A DNA stretch of 64,000 bases from Pseudoflavonifractor_A sp022772585 (GTDB lineage: Bacteria > Bacillota > Clostridia > Oscillospirales > Oscillospiraceae). The stretch is taken from positions 124,001 through 188,000 of the forward strand of contig NZ_JBQHUB010000001.1 of assembly GCF_052065415.1 (NCBI RefSeq), in the 5' to 3' direction. The notes under the pieces were generated by a model. It did not search any database and was not told where the DNA came from. It saw only the letters and a program-made list of their open reading frames with translations. Shown piece by piece: positions 41,685 to 51,191 of the stretch. Made by a program: the position numbers and the translations under genes. The first letter of the stretch is position 1. Each line of letters starts with the position of its first letter.

Positions 41685-44192
41685 ATGAAGAGACACCTTA
41701 AGAGACCCCTTTCCCTGCTTGTGCTCTTCGCGCTGCTCTTTTCGGTGGCCAGCCCTGCTCTGGCCGCGGATGTGGAGCAGCCGGTGGAGGTTTCGCTGGT
41801 CCGGCCGGTGGAGCGGATCGAGACCCGGCACATCCAGGACCTGGACGTCCAGGCCCGGAACACCGAGCAAAAGAGCCGGGAGATCCGTCTGGTGACGGCC
41901 CTGGTGGACTACAAGGGCGGCATGATCAGCCGCTCAGTTTCTCAGCTGACGCTGGGAGCGGAGGGAACGGCGGCCGCCACAGAGCACGTCAAGATCCTGC
42001 CCAAGGCCTATGAGGTCCGGATCTTTGCCGAGAGCCTGGGCGGCAGCGTGGTGTCCAATGTGATCCGGGTGCCCATCAAGGGCGGCTTCTCAATAAAGGA
42101 TATCGCCAGCATCAGGACGCTGCGGGTCAGCGTGCCCCAGTGGTCCGCCTTCACCATGCCGGAAATGCTGGAAGCCACCATGTACACCGGCGAGGTGGAG
42201 TATGTCCCCGTGGTGTGGGACAATGCGCCTGATCTGACCCGGGCGGGCGTCTATACGCTGACGGGCCATGTGGACGGCTACAGCAGCCAGAAGGTCGCCA
42301 TGACCGTGACGGTGCTGGCGGCGGATAAGATCGTGGGGATCGAACCGGTCACAGTCACTGTAGATCAGGGCACGCCCTACAGCCTGCCCATGACAGTACG
42401 GGCGCGGATGTACAGCGGACAGACCGCGTTTGTCCCCGTGAGCTGGGAGGGAACGGCAAGCACCGCCCAGCCCGGCACCTTTTCCTTTACCGGAACGGCC
42501 ATTGGCTGGGCGGAGCCGGTCCGTCTGACTCTGACCGTGACGGGCGCCTCCCCTGACGCGGTCTATTCCTTCCAAAACGCGGATCTGGAAGAGGTCACTG
42601 CCTATGAATTGGGCTGCGAGCCCGGGACTATTACCCGGCGGCAGCTGGCCTCCATTACAGAACTGGACGCCTCCTATCTCAGTGATCCCGATCTGACCGA
42701 CCTGCGGCAGTTTACCGGGCTGAAGCGCCTGACGCTGTGGATGAGCGGCGTGGAGGACCTGTCCCCGCTGTCTGCCCTCACCGGGCTGGAAAAGCTGGAT
42801 CTCTACGGAAACGAGACGCTGGAGGACATTGCACCCCTGTTTGAGCTGCGCAGCCTTCGTTCCCTGAAACTGAAGGAAACAGCTGTGACGGATTTCTCCC
42901 CCGTGGCTCCCTATTATGACGCGCTGACGGAGCGGGACTTCACGCTCACGATGCTGGAGGCGGACCGCGACGGCAACGCCGCGCTCTCGCTTTCCTGCGG
43001 TCAGACTTACCGAATGCCTTTCTGCATCAAGCTCTGGGACGGCAGCTATGCCCGGATGGAATGGGACCAGCGGGAGATCCCGCCTCAGGAGGAGGGCGAA
43101 CTGGCTGTTACCGGCCGTGTGCTGGGCGCCGGTACGCCGGTTACCGTGTATTGTACGGTCACAGACAAAGAGGACTACCCCATCGTGTGGCATGACGAGG
43201 CGCTGGAAAAGGGTGTCCGCAAGGCCATCGACAAACCCAAGGGCACCGTCTATTATTCCGACGTCAAGTATCTGCGGGAGCTGGACTGCTTTGCCCTGGG
43301 CATCCATTCGCTGGAAGATCTGCAGCACATGCATAACCTGACCTATCTGGGTGTGGCGGCCAATTACCTGGATGACAGCCAGTGGAAGTATATCAAGCAT
43401 CTGACCAAGCTGGAATACCTGGATGTGGCCATGAACAGCTTTACTGTGCTGCCTGCGGGGATCTTCAATAACATGAGCAACCTCATCGAGATCTGTGCGG
43501 ATGAAAATAAGATCACCCGCATCGAGCCGGGTGCGTTCTTGGGTCAGGAGGATCTGGACACTTTGATGCTGGAGGAGAACTATGGCCTGACTTCCATCTC
43601 CGAGGTCCGAAATATTCCCGGCCTGAAGAATCTTTTTATAGGAAGGACCCCCGTCAGCTCGCTGGAACCCCTCCGGGAGCTGCAGGACCTGGAGGAGCTC
43701 TGGGCGGACGAATGTCCCATCCGTGACATTTCGATGCTGGCCGGTAAGACTAAACTGACCCGTGTCAAGATCGGGAACAGCAAGAACGCCGGAGCGATCA
43801 CTGATATTTCGGCGCTGCGAGACGCGGAAAACCTGTACTGGGTGGTAGTCAGCGGCAATCAGATCTCCGATATCTCCTGCCTGGAGGGAAAGAGCAAGCT
43901 GAAGTTCCTGGACGCGGGCTATAATCAGATATCCAACGTCTCGGCTTTGGAGAGCTGTACAGCATTGGAGATGGCTACGCTGAAGAACAACAACATCACG
44001 GATGTGACGCCTCTGGGTAATATGAAGAGCATCACCAGCCTCTACCTGCAGTACAACCGTATCGCCGACGTGAAGCCGCTGAAGAAGTTGACGCAGCTGA
44101 AGAACCTGTATCTGGCGGGCAACCCGGTTACCGATTTTTCGCCGCTGCGGGAGATTTATGAAAAGCTGATCGGCAAGGACTTCTACGTGTAA
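41685..44192 (+). CDS. Secreted leucine-rich-repeat protein with Ig-like domains
   Basis: An 835-residue exported protein with a signal peptide ending near SPALA (about residue 26). A beta-rich N-terminal domain follows (about 30-150), then two Ig-like modules of the 'pVpVtWd' type (VEYVPVVWDNAPDLTRAGVYTLTGHV and TAFVPVSWEGTASTAQPGTFSFTG, about 160-290). Two LRR arrays are present: one at about 325-415 and a longer one from about 520 to the end (repeats such as LTYLGVAANYL, LEYLDVAMNSF, LKFLDAGYNQIS, LKNLYLAGNPVTDFSPL). LRR arrays bind proteins. No anchor motif is seen, so it may be released or held by partners. AAGAAGGTG precedes the ATG. It lies 22 bases before the subtilase gene, hence probably one transcript. 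Confidence 0.85.
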   Translation: MKRHLKRPLSLLVLFALLFSVASPALAADVEQPVEVSLVRPVERIETRHIQDLDVQARNTEQKSREIRLVTALVDYKGGMISRSVSQLTLGAEGTAAATEHVKILPKAYEVRIFAESLGGSVVSNVIRVPIKGGFSIKDIASIRTLRVSVPQWSAFTMPEMLEATMYTGEVEYVPVVWDNAPDLTRAGVYTLTGHVDGYSSQKVAMTVTVLAADKIVGIEPVTVTVDQGTPYSLPMTVRARMYSGQTAFVPVSWEGTASTAQPGTFSFTGTAIGWAEPVRLTLTVTGASPDAVYSFQNADLEEVTAYELGCEPGTITRRQLASITELDASYLSDPDLTDLRQFTGLKRLTLWMSGVEDLSPLSALTGLEKLDLYGNETLEDIAPLFELRSLRSLKLKETAVTDFSPVAPYYDALTERDFTLTMLEADRDGNAALSLSCGQTYRMPFCIKLWDGSYARMEWDQREIPPQEEGELAVTGRVLGAGTPVTVYCTVTDKEDYPIVWHDEALEKGVRKAIDKPKGTVYYSDVKYLRELDCFALGIHSLEDLQHMHNLTYLGVAANYLDDSQWKYIKHLTKLEYLDVAMNSFTVLPAGIFNNMSNLIEICADENKITRIEPGAFLGQEDLDTLMLEENYGLTSISEVRNIPGLKNLFIGRTPVSSLEPLRELQDLEELWADECPIRDISMLAGKTKLTRVKIGNSKNAGAITDISALRDAENLYWVVVSGNQISDISCLEGKSKLKFLDAGYNQISNVSALESCTALEMATLKNNNITDVTPLGNMKSITSLYLQYNRIADVKPLKKLTQLKNLYLAGNPVTDFSPLREIYEKLIGKDFYV

Positions 44193-44214
44193 GTGCGTAC
44201 GGCCGGAGAAAAGG

Positions 44215-47200
44215 ATGAGCAACAATATGAAACGTATCATAAGTATGATTCTGGCCCTTGCGGTGGCGTTTTCCCTGGCAGTCCCGGCCGGTGCGGCTGA
44301 GACTGCGGAGACGGATGACCGGGCGCTGGAGCTGATGCGCGAGACGATCCGCGAGGAGCAGAAGCCAGAGACACAGGCCGAGCAGGAGCTCCCGGCAGCG
44401 GACGAGATCGTCGAGCTGATCGTGGAGCTTGAGAGTGCTTCCGGCGTGGAACTGGCCGGAGACAGAAAGGCGGAGGACACGGCGAAGGATGCCCGTCTGA
44501 TGGACCGTGTGCATGTCTCTCAGGAGTCGTGTATCTCGGAGATCAAAAAGATCAACCCCCAGGCAGAGATCTCCCGGCGCTATGGCCTGCTCTTTAACGG
44601 TTTTTGTGTCAAGACCCGCTACGGGGATAAGGAGAAGATCGAAAAGCTGCCCGGCGTGACTTCAGTGGTCCAGGCAAATACCTACAGCAGAAGCATGGCC
44701 AATTCCCGGGAGATCACCGGCGTGAACCAGGTGGTCGAGGATTACGGCTATGACGGACGCGAGGTAGTCGTGGCGGTGGTGGATTCCGGTATCGACTACA
44801 ACCACAAGGACATGGTGATCTCCGACGGCGTGCCGGTCCGGCTGGAAAAAAGCGATGTGGATGAGATGATCAGCGAGTTTGACCAGCCCCACGGCCGGTA
44901 TTTTACCGAGAAAGTCCCTTATGGCTATAACTATGCTGACCAGAACAACGATATCATCGACCGGGCGGTGGATGATCCCGCGTATGATCACGGAATGATC
45001 GTCTCCGGTATTATCGGAGCCAATTGCCAGAGCGAAGAGGAGATCGAGAGGCATGAGGGAGCCCGGGGCATGGCGCCGGAGTGCCAGATCCTCATGTTGA
45101 AGATCTTCTCCAACAACTCGGTGGGAGGCGCCAGCGAAGCGGCTATCATTGCTGCCATCGAGGATGCGGTGGCGCTGGGCGCCGATGTGATCAATCTGAG
45201 TATTGGTCTCAGCTCTGGTTTCCATAATCCGGAGGACGGACAGCAGAAAGCCATCAAAGCCGCGCGGGAAGCCGGCGTCATCGTGGTGGCGGCTGCCGGC
45301 AACGGCGCGAATTCGAACTACATTAAGGACACCGAGGAGGATACGGATAACTATCATACCCTGATCGATACTGAGACGGTAGCAGAGCCCGGCCTGACGG
45401 AGGATACCATCCAGGTTGCCTCTATGGACAATGACCAGCGTATCACCTACCAACTCTCCGCCTGGGTAGGTGGGACGAAGCGGGAGACCATGCCGTATGT
45501 GCTGTCGGATTTTGATACGAAGGGCCTGACCGAACAGTATCCGGTGGAATACTGCGGGCTGGGACGCCTGCAGGATCTGTCAGGAAAGGACCTGAGAGGA
45601 AAAATCGCCCTGGTCAAGCGCGGCGAGATCGAATTCCGGGAGAAGAAGCTCAATGTCCAGGAGTACGGCGCTGTTGCCGCCATCATCTACAACAGCAAGG
45701 GCCAGGAAGATCTGCTGGACAATATTTCCACCGATGACGCCGTGGCCATCCCCACTGTGTTTATGCGGAATTCTGACGGTGAACTGCTGAGAAAGTATTG
45801 CTCGTCCGGGCTGAAGGTCTCCTTTGAGGACGGCCTGCTGGAGATGCCGTCCTGGGGGGCCGGTATGTCGTATTTCAGCTCGTGGGGCCCGGTTTCCGAC
45901 CTGTCCTTTAAGCCGGATGTAACGGGCGTGGGCGGAAACGTCTGGTGTACCGTCAGCAACAACGGCTACAAGAGCGCCTCCGGCACCTCCATGTCCTGCC
46001 CCAATGTAGCGGGTATCGCGGCCCTGATGGTCCAGCATATGCAGGAGACCGGCATGACCTTTGACGATCCCGGAGATAAGACTGACTATGTGAAGAACGC
46101 GCTGATGAATACAGCTCACGTTCTGACGACCTCGTGGGGCGAGGCATATTCGCCCAGAAAGCAGGGCGCGGGCGTGGTATCAGCGGCGGATGCACTCAAA
46201 AATGAGACGACAGTCACGTGCAACGGCGATCCGTTCATCGAACTCAAGGCCATCGACGGTGACCGGACGGTACAGGTCGAGCTGTATAACCGGGGAGACG
46301 AGAGCGTGACCTATACCACCGGCGCCATGGGTCCGAACAGCGACAGCGTCAAATTTGACCGGTCTGAGGTTACCGTCGCTCCCGGCAGTACAGAGACCGT
46401 GTCTGTTACCATCAGAATCGACAGAAATCAGGAGTACAACAACTTTATTGAGGGCTTTATCCGCTTTACTCCCGATATGTGGACGTCGGATGCCGTGTCG
46501 GTGGGTCTGCCGTTCATGGGCTTTTATGGCGACTGGGCGGGCCTGCAGATCCTGGATGACCCCATGTATGAGGAAACCTGTGTCTATGGAGTCACAAGCC
46601 TTTACACCGGGGTCAGCTACGGCTATCTCATGCAGATGCTCCCTCTGGGAGACGGACGGTATCCCAATCAGTTCGCCATCAATCCGTCCGACCCTGATTC
46701 GTACTGCAATGTCATACCGGAGGTGTCTTTCCTGCGGAACGCGCGGGATGTCACCATTGATGTGACCAATGAAAAGGGAGAGGTCATCAAGGTCATCGAC
46801 CAGATGGACTATGTGCGCAAGGAAGTGGCCATTGAGCAATCGGTCCTGGGAAAGGTTAATTTTGACTGGATGTGGACCGGGACCTATTATGACAAATTTA
46901 CCGGAAAGCGTCAGTCGGTGGACGAAGGCCAGTATTACATCAACATCAGAGCCAGAGCAGACTACGACGGCGCCGAAGAACAGATCCTGACGATGCCTGT
47001 CAAAATTGACAAGACCGCGCCGACAGTGGCGGCGGAGACGGCATTCACTGAAGCGGCTACCTGTCAGCTTCGGATCAACGCGGAGGACGCCGGTGTGGTC
47101 AGCTCGGGGATCAAGAGCTTTGTGTTCCTGGTAGACGGGCAAAAATATGCCGATGCCGATGGAAAATCTGTGTTTACCCTGAGAAAGAGTTCGACAGGGG

Positions 47201-47928
47201 AATACATCATGAACCTCAGGCTGCCCGAGGAAAGCAGCCGGGCAATCCATACCGTGGACATCGGTGTGACCGACTATGCCAACAATATAAGCGCGGCAAG
47301 GACCCAGGTGGTGGATACCAGTGCGTCCAGTCTGATGGTCCGGGCCGATAAGAGACAGTATGCCGTGGGAGAGGCCATCGGACTCAGCTGCTCCTGGACA
47401 AACGGCGCGGATACGAGCAATGTGGCGGAATACCGTATTTATCTCAACACGCTGAGCAACCTGGTCGGAACAGCGGAAGGACCGTCTTATACGCTGGATA
47501 AACTGCTGCCCATGGGACTCTATACGGTGATCGTACAGGCAGTGGACCGGGAAAAGCGGGTGATTGACACCAACTGCGTTGAGGTCAGTGTGGGAATGCC
47601 GGGTACTGCGGGACAGCTGATTCAGGTAGAGAACCTGACGGACAGCACGGCCCTCAGAAACGGCGCCACGTTTACGGCACGGATCCGGGCGGCGAATCTC
47701 GGGGATCAGGCCAACGGCGCTGCGCTGATCGTGTGCCTTTACGATGAGCAGATGCGGATGGTGGACTGCGTGGCGACCGAGCGGAAGCTGGCGCCCAAGG
47801 CCGCGGAATATCTGTCCGGTACGCTGACCATCCCGGACAAGGGCCGGTATACCGCCAAGGTCATGGTATGGAACAGCCTGGATTCCATGGAGAGTCTTAT
47901 CCCCCATATGGTAGTGGGGATGGAGTAA
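44215..47928 (+). CDS. Subtilisin-family (S8) cell-envelope protease, lactocepin-like
   Basis: A 1237-residue secreted serine protease. A signal peptide ends near GAA (about residue 29), followed by a propeptide (VELIVELESASG to YSRSM, about 60-160). The catalytic domain has Asp190 (VVAVVDSGIDYNHKD), His259 (YDHGMIVSGIIGAN, where the common HGTHVAGI is altered after the catalytic His) and Ser592 (SGTSMSCPNVAG). A PA domain is inserted (about 450-560, GKIALVKRGEIEFREKK to GAVAAIIYNSKG), as in lactocepin and C5a peptidase. Fn3-like beta domains follow (about 680-1237). No LPXTG motif is visible. It probably degrades external proteins for peptide uptake. A second ATG four codons on is an alternative start. 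Confidence 0.9.
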   Translation: MSNNMKRIISMILALAVAFSLAVPAGAAETAETDDRALELMRETIREEQKPETQAEQELPAADEIVELIVELESASGVELAGDRKAEDTAKDARLMDRVHVSQESCISEIKKINPQAEISRRYGLLFNGFCVKTRYGDKEKIEKLPGVTSVVQANTYSRSMANSREITGVNQVVEDYGYDGREVVVAVVDSGIDYNHKDMVISDGVPVRLEKSDVDEMISEFDQPHGRYFTEKVPYGYNYADQNNDIIDRAVDDPAYDHGMIVSGIIGANCQSEEEIERHEGARGMAPECQILMLKIFSNNSVGGASEAAIIAAIEDAVALGADVINLSIGLSSGFHNPEDGQQKAIKAAREAGVIVVAAAGNGANSNYIKDTEEDTDNYHTLIDTETVAEPGLTEDTIQVASMDNDQRITYQLSAWVGGTKRETMPYVLSDFDTKGLTEQYPVEYCGLGRLQDLSGKDLRGKIALVKRGEIEFREKKLNVQEYGAVAAIIYNSKGQEDLLDNISTDDAVAIPTVFMRNSDGELLRKYCSSGLKVSFEDGLLEMPSWGAGMSYFSSWGPVSDLSFKPDVTGVGGNVWCTVSNNGYKSASGTSMSCPNVAGIAALMVQHMQETGMTFDDPGDKTDYVKNALMNTAHVLTTSWGEAYSPRKQGAGVVSAADALKNETTVTCNGDPFIELKAIDGDRTVQVELYNRGDESVTYTTGAMGPNSDSVKFDRSEVTVAPGSTETVSVTIRIDRNQEYNNFIEGFIRFTPDMWTSDAVSVGLPFMGFYGDWAGLQILDDPMYEETCVYGVTSLYTGVSYGYLMQMLPLGDGRYPNQFAINPSDPDSYCNVIPEVSFLRNARDVTIDVTNEKGEVIKVIDQMDYVRKEVAIEQSVLGKVNFDWMWTGTYYDKFTGKRQSVDEGQYYINIRARADYDGAEEQILTMPVKIDKTAPTVAAETAFTEAATCQLRINAEDAGVVSSGIKSFVFLVDGQKYADADGKSVFTLRKSSTGEYIMNLRLPEESSRAIHTVDIGVTDYANNISAARTQVVDTSASSLMVRADKRQYAVGEAIGLSCSWTNGADTSNVAEYRIYLNTLSNLVGTAEGPSYTLDKLLPMGLYTVIVQAVDREKRVIDTNCVEVSVGMPGTAGQLIQVENLTDSTALRNGATFTARIRAANLGDQANGAALIVCLYDEQMRMVDCVATERKLAPKAAEYLSGTLTIPDKGRYTAKVMVWNSLDSMESLIPHMVVGME

Positions 47929-47990
47929 AAACGCTCTGTGCCCTGCCCCGGAGACGGTATACCGGGATGATTCCCGGAGCGGGAGCATGA

Positions 47991-48032
47991 AAATTCCCCC
48001 GCCGCCTGCATTGCGCAGGCGGAGGGGGAATT
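47991..48032. terminator. Bidirectional terminator between the subtilase and patB
   Basis: Long stem AAATTCCCCC.GCCGCCTGC with complement and an ATTG loop, A's on the left and T-rich right side. It serves the convergent subtilase (+) and PatB (-) genes. Confidence 0.8.
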
Positions 48033-48134
48033 CTGTTTGCGGAGAGGTGATACCATGGGCTGCCCGGTTTTTCAGGGCTAACGCGGTACTCTCCCCCGCC
48101 CCGGTATGCCGCGGCAGGGTGGGAGGAACAGCGA

Positions 48135-49316
48135 TCACACGCCTGCGGGGCGGCGCCGCTCCATCTCGCCTGTAATACGGCGGACAGCTTCAGCAACGTT
48201 CTCCCGGGAGGTGGCCAGGTTCAGCCGTATGCAGCAGGGGGCGTTTCCACCGAACAGTGTGCCATAGTCTACCGCGAGACGGCACTTTCCCTGGAAAAAT
48301 CCTTCCATCTCCTCCGGTGCGAGATAAGCGCCAAAGTCGATCCACATCAGATATGTTCCCTCCAGCGGGGAGATGACCAGATGCGGGAGCGCCCCAGCCA
48401 GCGTGTCCCTGGCATAGCGGTAATTGCCCAGGATGATGGCCTTTACCTGCTCCAGCCACTCCTCACCGCCGCGATAGGCGGCCTCTGCGGCCACATAGCC
48501 AACGGCATTTCCACCGTGGATGCGGATACGTTTGGTAAACTGGTCATATTTCGCGCGAAGGGCCGGGTCGGGGAGGATCACCAGCGAGTTCTGCAGCCCG
48601 GCCAGATTAAACGTCTTGCTGGGCGCGGTGAGGGTAATCAGAATGTCATCATAGTCCCCGGTCAGCGCCGTGGGGATGTGGGGATGCCCTTCAAAGGTGA
48701 GATCGTGGTGGATCTCATCGGAGATGACGCAGACATGGTGCTTACGGCAGATGTCCATCATGCGCCGCAGCTCATCCTGGGACCACACCCGGCCCACGGG
48801 ATTGTGGGGTGAGCAGAGAATAAAGAGCTTTACGCCCTGAGTCTGGATCTTCCGTTCGAAATCGTCAAAGTCCACCGTGTAATAGCCGTGGTCGTTTTTC
48901 AGTTCGCTGGTGACCAGAACGCGGTCGTTATTTTCCACCGCGTGGAGGAAGGGGTAGTATACCGGGGTCAGGACGATCACGCGGTCACCGGGCTGGGAAA
49001 GCGCCTGGATCAGCCAGTTGAACGCCGGCACCACACCGGGAGAGAAGCGCAGCCAGCCGCGCTGTACCTCATAACCGTGGCGGCGCTTTTCCCAGTCGAT
49101 AAAAGCCTGATAGTAGCCGTCGGTGGGAGAATTGTATCCGAACACGCCAAAGTCAACATAGGCATGCACGGCCTGGCGGATACACTCCGCCGCGCGAAAA
49201 TCCATATCCGCGATCCACAGCGGGAGCAGGCCTTCCTCACCAAACATGGCGGTCTGGTGATCCCACTTGTTGCAGCCGCTTCCGGCACGGTCAATATACT
49301 GAATTTGTTCAGCCAT
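48135..49316 (-). CDS. PatB/MalY-type PLP-dependent C-S lyase (cystathionine beta-lyase-like)
   Basis: A 393-residue fold-type I aminotransferase of the MalY/PatB group. Landmarks are PLWIADMDF at the N-terminus, FSPGVVPAFNWLIQA, the PLP motif NPVGRVW...ICRKHHVCVISDEIHHDL, and the Schiff-base lysine in TLTAPSKTFNLAGLQNS. It likely cleaves cystathionine or other cysteine conjugates to pyruvate, ammonia and a thiol. The ATG of MAEQIQYID has AGGAGG 10 bases upstream. It follows the peptide-binding protein gene at a distance of about 190 bases with a hairpin between, so co-transcription is uncertain. Confidence 0.88.
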   Translation of the reverse strand: MAEQIQYIDRAGSGCNKWDHQTAMFGEEGLLPLWIADMDFRAAECIRQAVHAYVDFGVFGYNSPTDGYYQAFIDWEKRRHGYEVQRGWLRFSPGVVPAFNWLIQALSQPGDRVIVLTPVYYPFLHAVENNDRVLVTSELKNDHGYYTVDFDDFERKIQTQGVKLFILCSPHNPVGRVWSQDELRRMMDICRKHHVCVISDEIHHDLTFEGHPHIPTALTGDYDDILITLTAPSKTFNLAGLQNSLVILPDPALRAKYDQFTKRIRIHGGNAVGYVAAEAAYRGGEEWLEQVKAIILGNYRYARDTLAGALPHLVISPLEGTYLMWIDFGAYLAPEEMEGFFQGKCRLAVDYGTLFGGNAPCCIRLNLATSRENVAEAVRRITGEMERRRPAGV

Positions 49317-49391
49317 TGTGCAGGGCCTCCTGTTTGTTGAGATAAAGGACCGATCCTGCGGGGAGGGTCCGGCCTGATGCAGCCAAACGAA

Positions 49392-49425
49392 GATCCCCCC
49401 TCCGGCCATGGCCGGAGGGGGGATC
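49392..49425 (-). terminator. Terminator of the peptide transporter operon
   Basis: Perfect 16-bp stem GATCCCCCCTCCGGCC with a two-base turn, followed on the minus strand by TTCGTTT. Located after the solute-binding protein gene. Confidence 0.75.
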
Positions 49426-49508
49426 GCCGCGGGCCGGTACGGAAGCTGTTCCGCTGTCCGCGGGGCGCCTCCGGCAGGGGACGGCCGATTCCTGTGTTTA
49501 TGGATGTC

Positions 49509-51140
49509 TTACTTGTTCAGCCAGACGTGAGAGTAGTCGTAGCCGGCGCAGGTATCGACGAACTCGGGGCTTCTGGGGTGGCCCATCACGTAGGATTTCA
49601 CAGGGATGAGGGCGCCCTTTTCGGCCAGGAAGGCACAGGGCATATCCTCGGAGAGGATCTTCTGGACCTCCTTGTAGATTTCGGCTCTCTCAGTCATGTC
49701 GCTGGTAACGGCGCCCTTCTCAAACAGGGCGTCAAGCTCGGGATTGCTGTACTCACCCAAATTGATGCCGGCGCCCGTCATAAACCGCTGGAACATGGCG
49801 GAGATGTCGGGACCCTGATAGCCGCCCAGAATGGTCAGGTCGAAGTTGTGACCGAACCACACCTTCTCGTCGTAAGCGGGATCGTCCATGGTGTTGATCT
49901 TCAGATCAATGCCCATGTCCTTGAAGTTGCTCTGGATGATGGCCAGAGGCTCGTCATAGCCGCCGAAGGTGTCGATGGTGGTCTCAAAGCGGATACCGTT
50001 GCTGTCCTTGGGGAAGCCGGCCTCATCGAGCATCTGGTTGGCCAGCTCCAGGTCGTACTCGGGGATGGTCACGCTGGTGTCCAGAGCCCAGTCATACAGG
50101 GGGGAGATGAAATACTCGGCCTTCATGCCGATGCCCTTGAAGCCCTTTTCAAAGATAGCGTCCCGGTCCAGGCCGCGGACGATGGCCTGACGGACCTTGA
50201 CGTCGGAGAAGGGGCCTTCCTTGGTGTTGAAGCAGATGTACTGGCGGTTGGGCCACATCTTGGTATAGACATTGTAATTGCTGTCGTTCATCAGCTTTTC
50301 CAGCTCGTTGGAGGGGACGCTGTTGTCCATATCGTCGATCTCGCCGTTGAGCCAGGCCTGGTAGGCGGTGTTGTCGTCCTCGTTGACAGTGAAGATGACC
50401 TTGTCCAGATGAGCCTTTTCGCCCCAGTAGTCGTCATTGCGCACCAGGGTGATGGTCTGATTGTCCTTGTACTCCACGAACTTGAAAGGACCGGTGCCGA
50501 TGGGAGCGTCGTTGGCGGGGTTGGTCAGCCAGTCGGTGTCCTTATAGATGTGCTCGGGCATGATGAAGGTGCCGTTCCAGGCCAGAGCGCTGACGATGGT
50601 CACATCGGGCTCGGCCATCTGGAACACAACGGTGTCCTTGTCGGGGCAGGTGATCTCGGTCACATTGGCCAGAGTATCGGAGGCCAGACCTTCCTTGTCC
50701 ATGATCTCGTCAAAGGTCCACTTGACGTCGGAGGAGGAAAAGTCGGCGCCGTCATGCCACTTTACATTCTCCTGGAGGTGGAAGGTGATGGCCTTGCCAT
50801 CCTCGGAGAAATCCCAGGACTTGGCGATGTCAGGCACCACCTGATCGTTGCCGTTGATCTTTACCAGCTGGTTGAACACATTGTGCAGGACGGGCTTGGC
50901 CAGATCATTGACCTTGGCGTCGGGGTTAAAGGTCTCGGGGGCCTTGACGATGGAGACAACAAAGGTGCCGCCCTCCTTGACCGTGTTTTCCTGAGAAGCA
51001 GGGGTGGCGGCAGGAGCAGAGGCAGCGGGGGCGGAGGGTGCCGGAGTCTCGGCCGCGGGTTCTTTGCCGCAGGCGGACAGAGCGAAGAGCATCGAGGCCG
51101 CCAGCAGAAGGGATAAAATTCTTTTCTTTGCATGAAGCAT
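49509..51140 (-). CDS. Peptide ABC transporter substrate-binding lipoprotein
   Basis: A 543-residue exported binding protein of the DppA/OppA (SBP_bac_5) family. It has a lipoprotein signal with lipobox LSAC (about residue 24) and an Ala/Pro-rich linker. The family fold shows GTFVVSIVKAPETFNPDA, WDFSEDGKAITFHLQENVKWHDGADF and IGTGPFKFVEYKDN. It captures oligo- or dipeptides outside the membrane. It is the last gene of a five-gene operon, unlike the common first position. The ligand cannot be told from sequence; nickel or opine import are alternatives within the family. Confidence 0.9.
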   Translation of the reverse strand: MLHAKKRILSLLLAASMLFALSACGKEPAAETPAPSAPAASAPAATPASQENTVKEGGTFVVSIVKAPETFNPDAKVNDLAKPVLHNVFNQLVKINGNDQVVPDIAKSWDFSEDGKAITFHLQENVKWHDGADFSSSDVKWTFDEIMDKEGLASDTLANVTEITCPDKDTVVFQMAEPDVTIVSALAWNGTFIMPEHIYKDTDWLTNPANDAPIGTGPFKFVEYKDNQTITLVRNDDYWGEKAHLDKVIFTVNEDDNTAYQAWLNGEIDDMDNSVPSNELEKLMNDSNYNVYTKMWPNRQYICFNTKEGPFSDVKVRQAIVRGLDRDAIFEKGFKGIGMKAEYFISPLYDWALDTSVTIPEYDLELANQMLDEAGFPKDSNGIRFETTIDTFGGYDEPLAIIQSNFKDMGIDLKINTMDDPAYDEKVWFGHNFDLTILGGYQGPDISAMFQRFMTGAGINLGEYSNPELDALFEKGAVTSDMTERAEIYKEVQKILSEDMPCAFLAEKGALIPVKSYVMGHPRSPEFVDTCAGYDYSHVWLNK

Positions 51141-51191
51141 GGGGTTATTCTCCTTCCTGTACTTATTGTATTTAAAGTTAAATACAAACGA

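Noticed and set aside
41500..47928. LPXTG sorting signals in the giant secreted proteins
   Set aside because: None of the C-termini has LPXTG, a hydrophobic segment and a basic tail.
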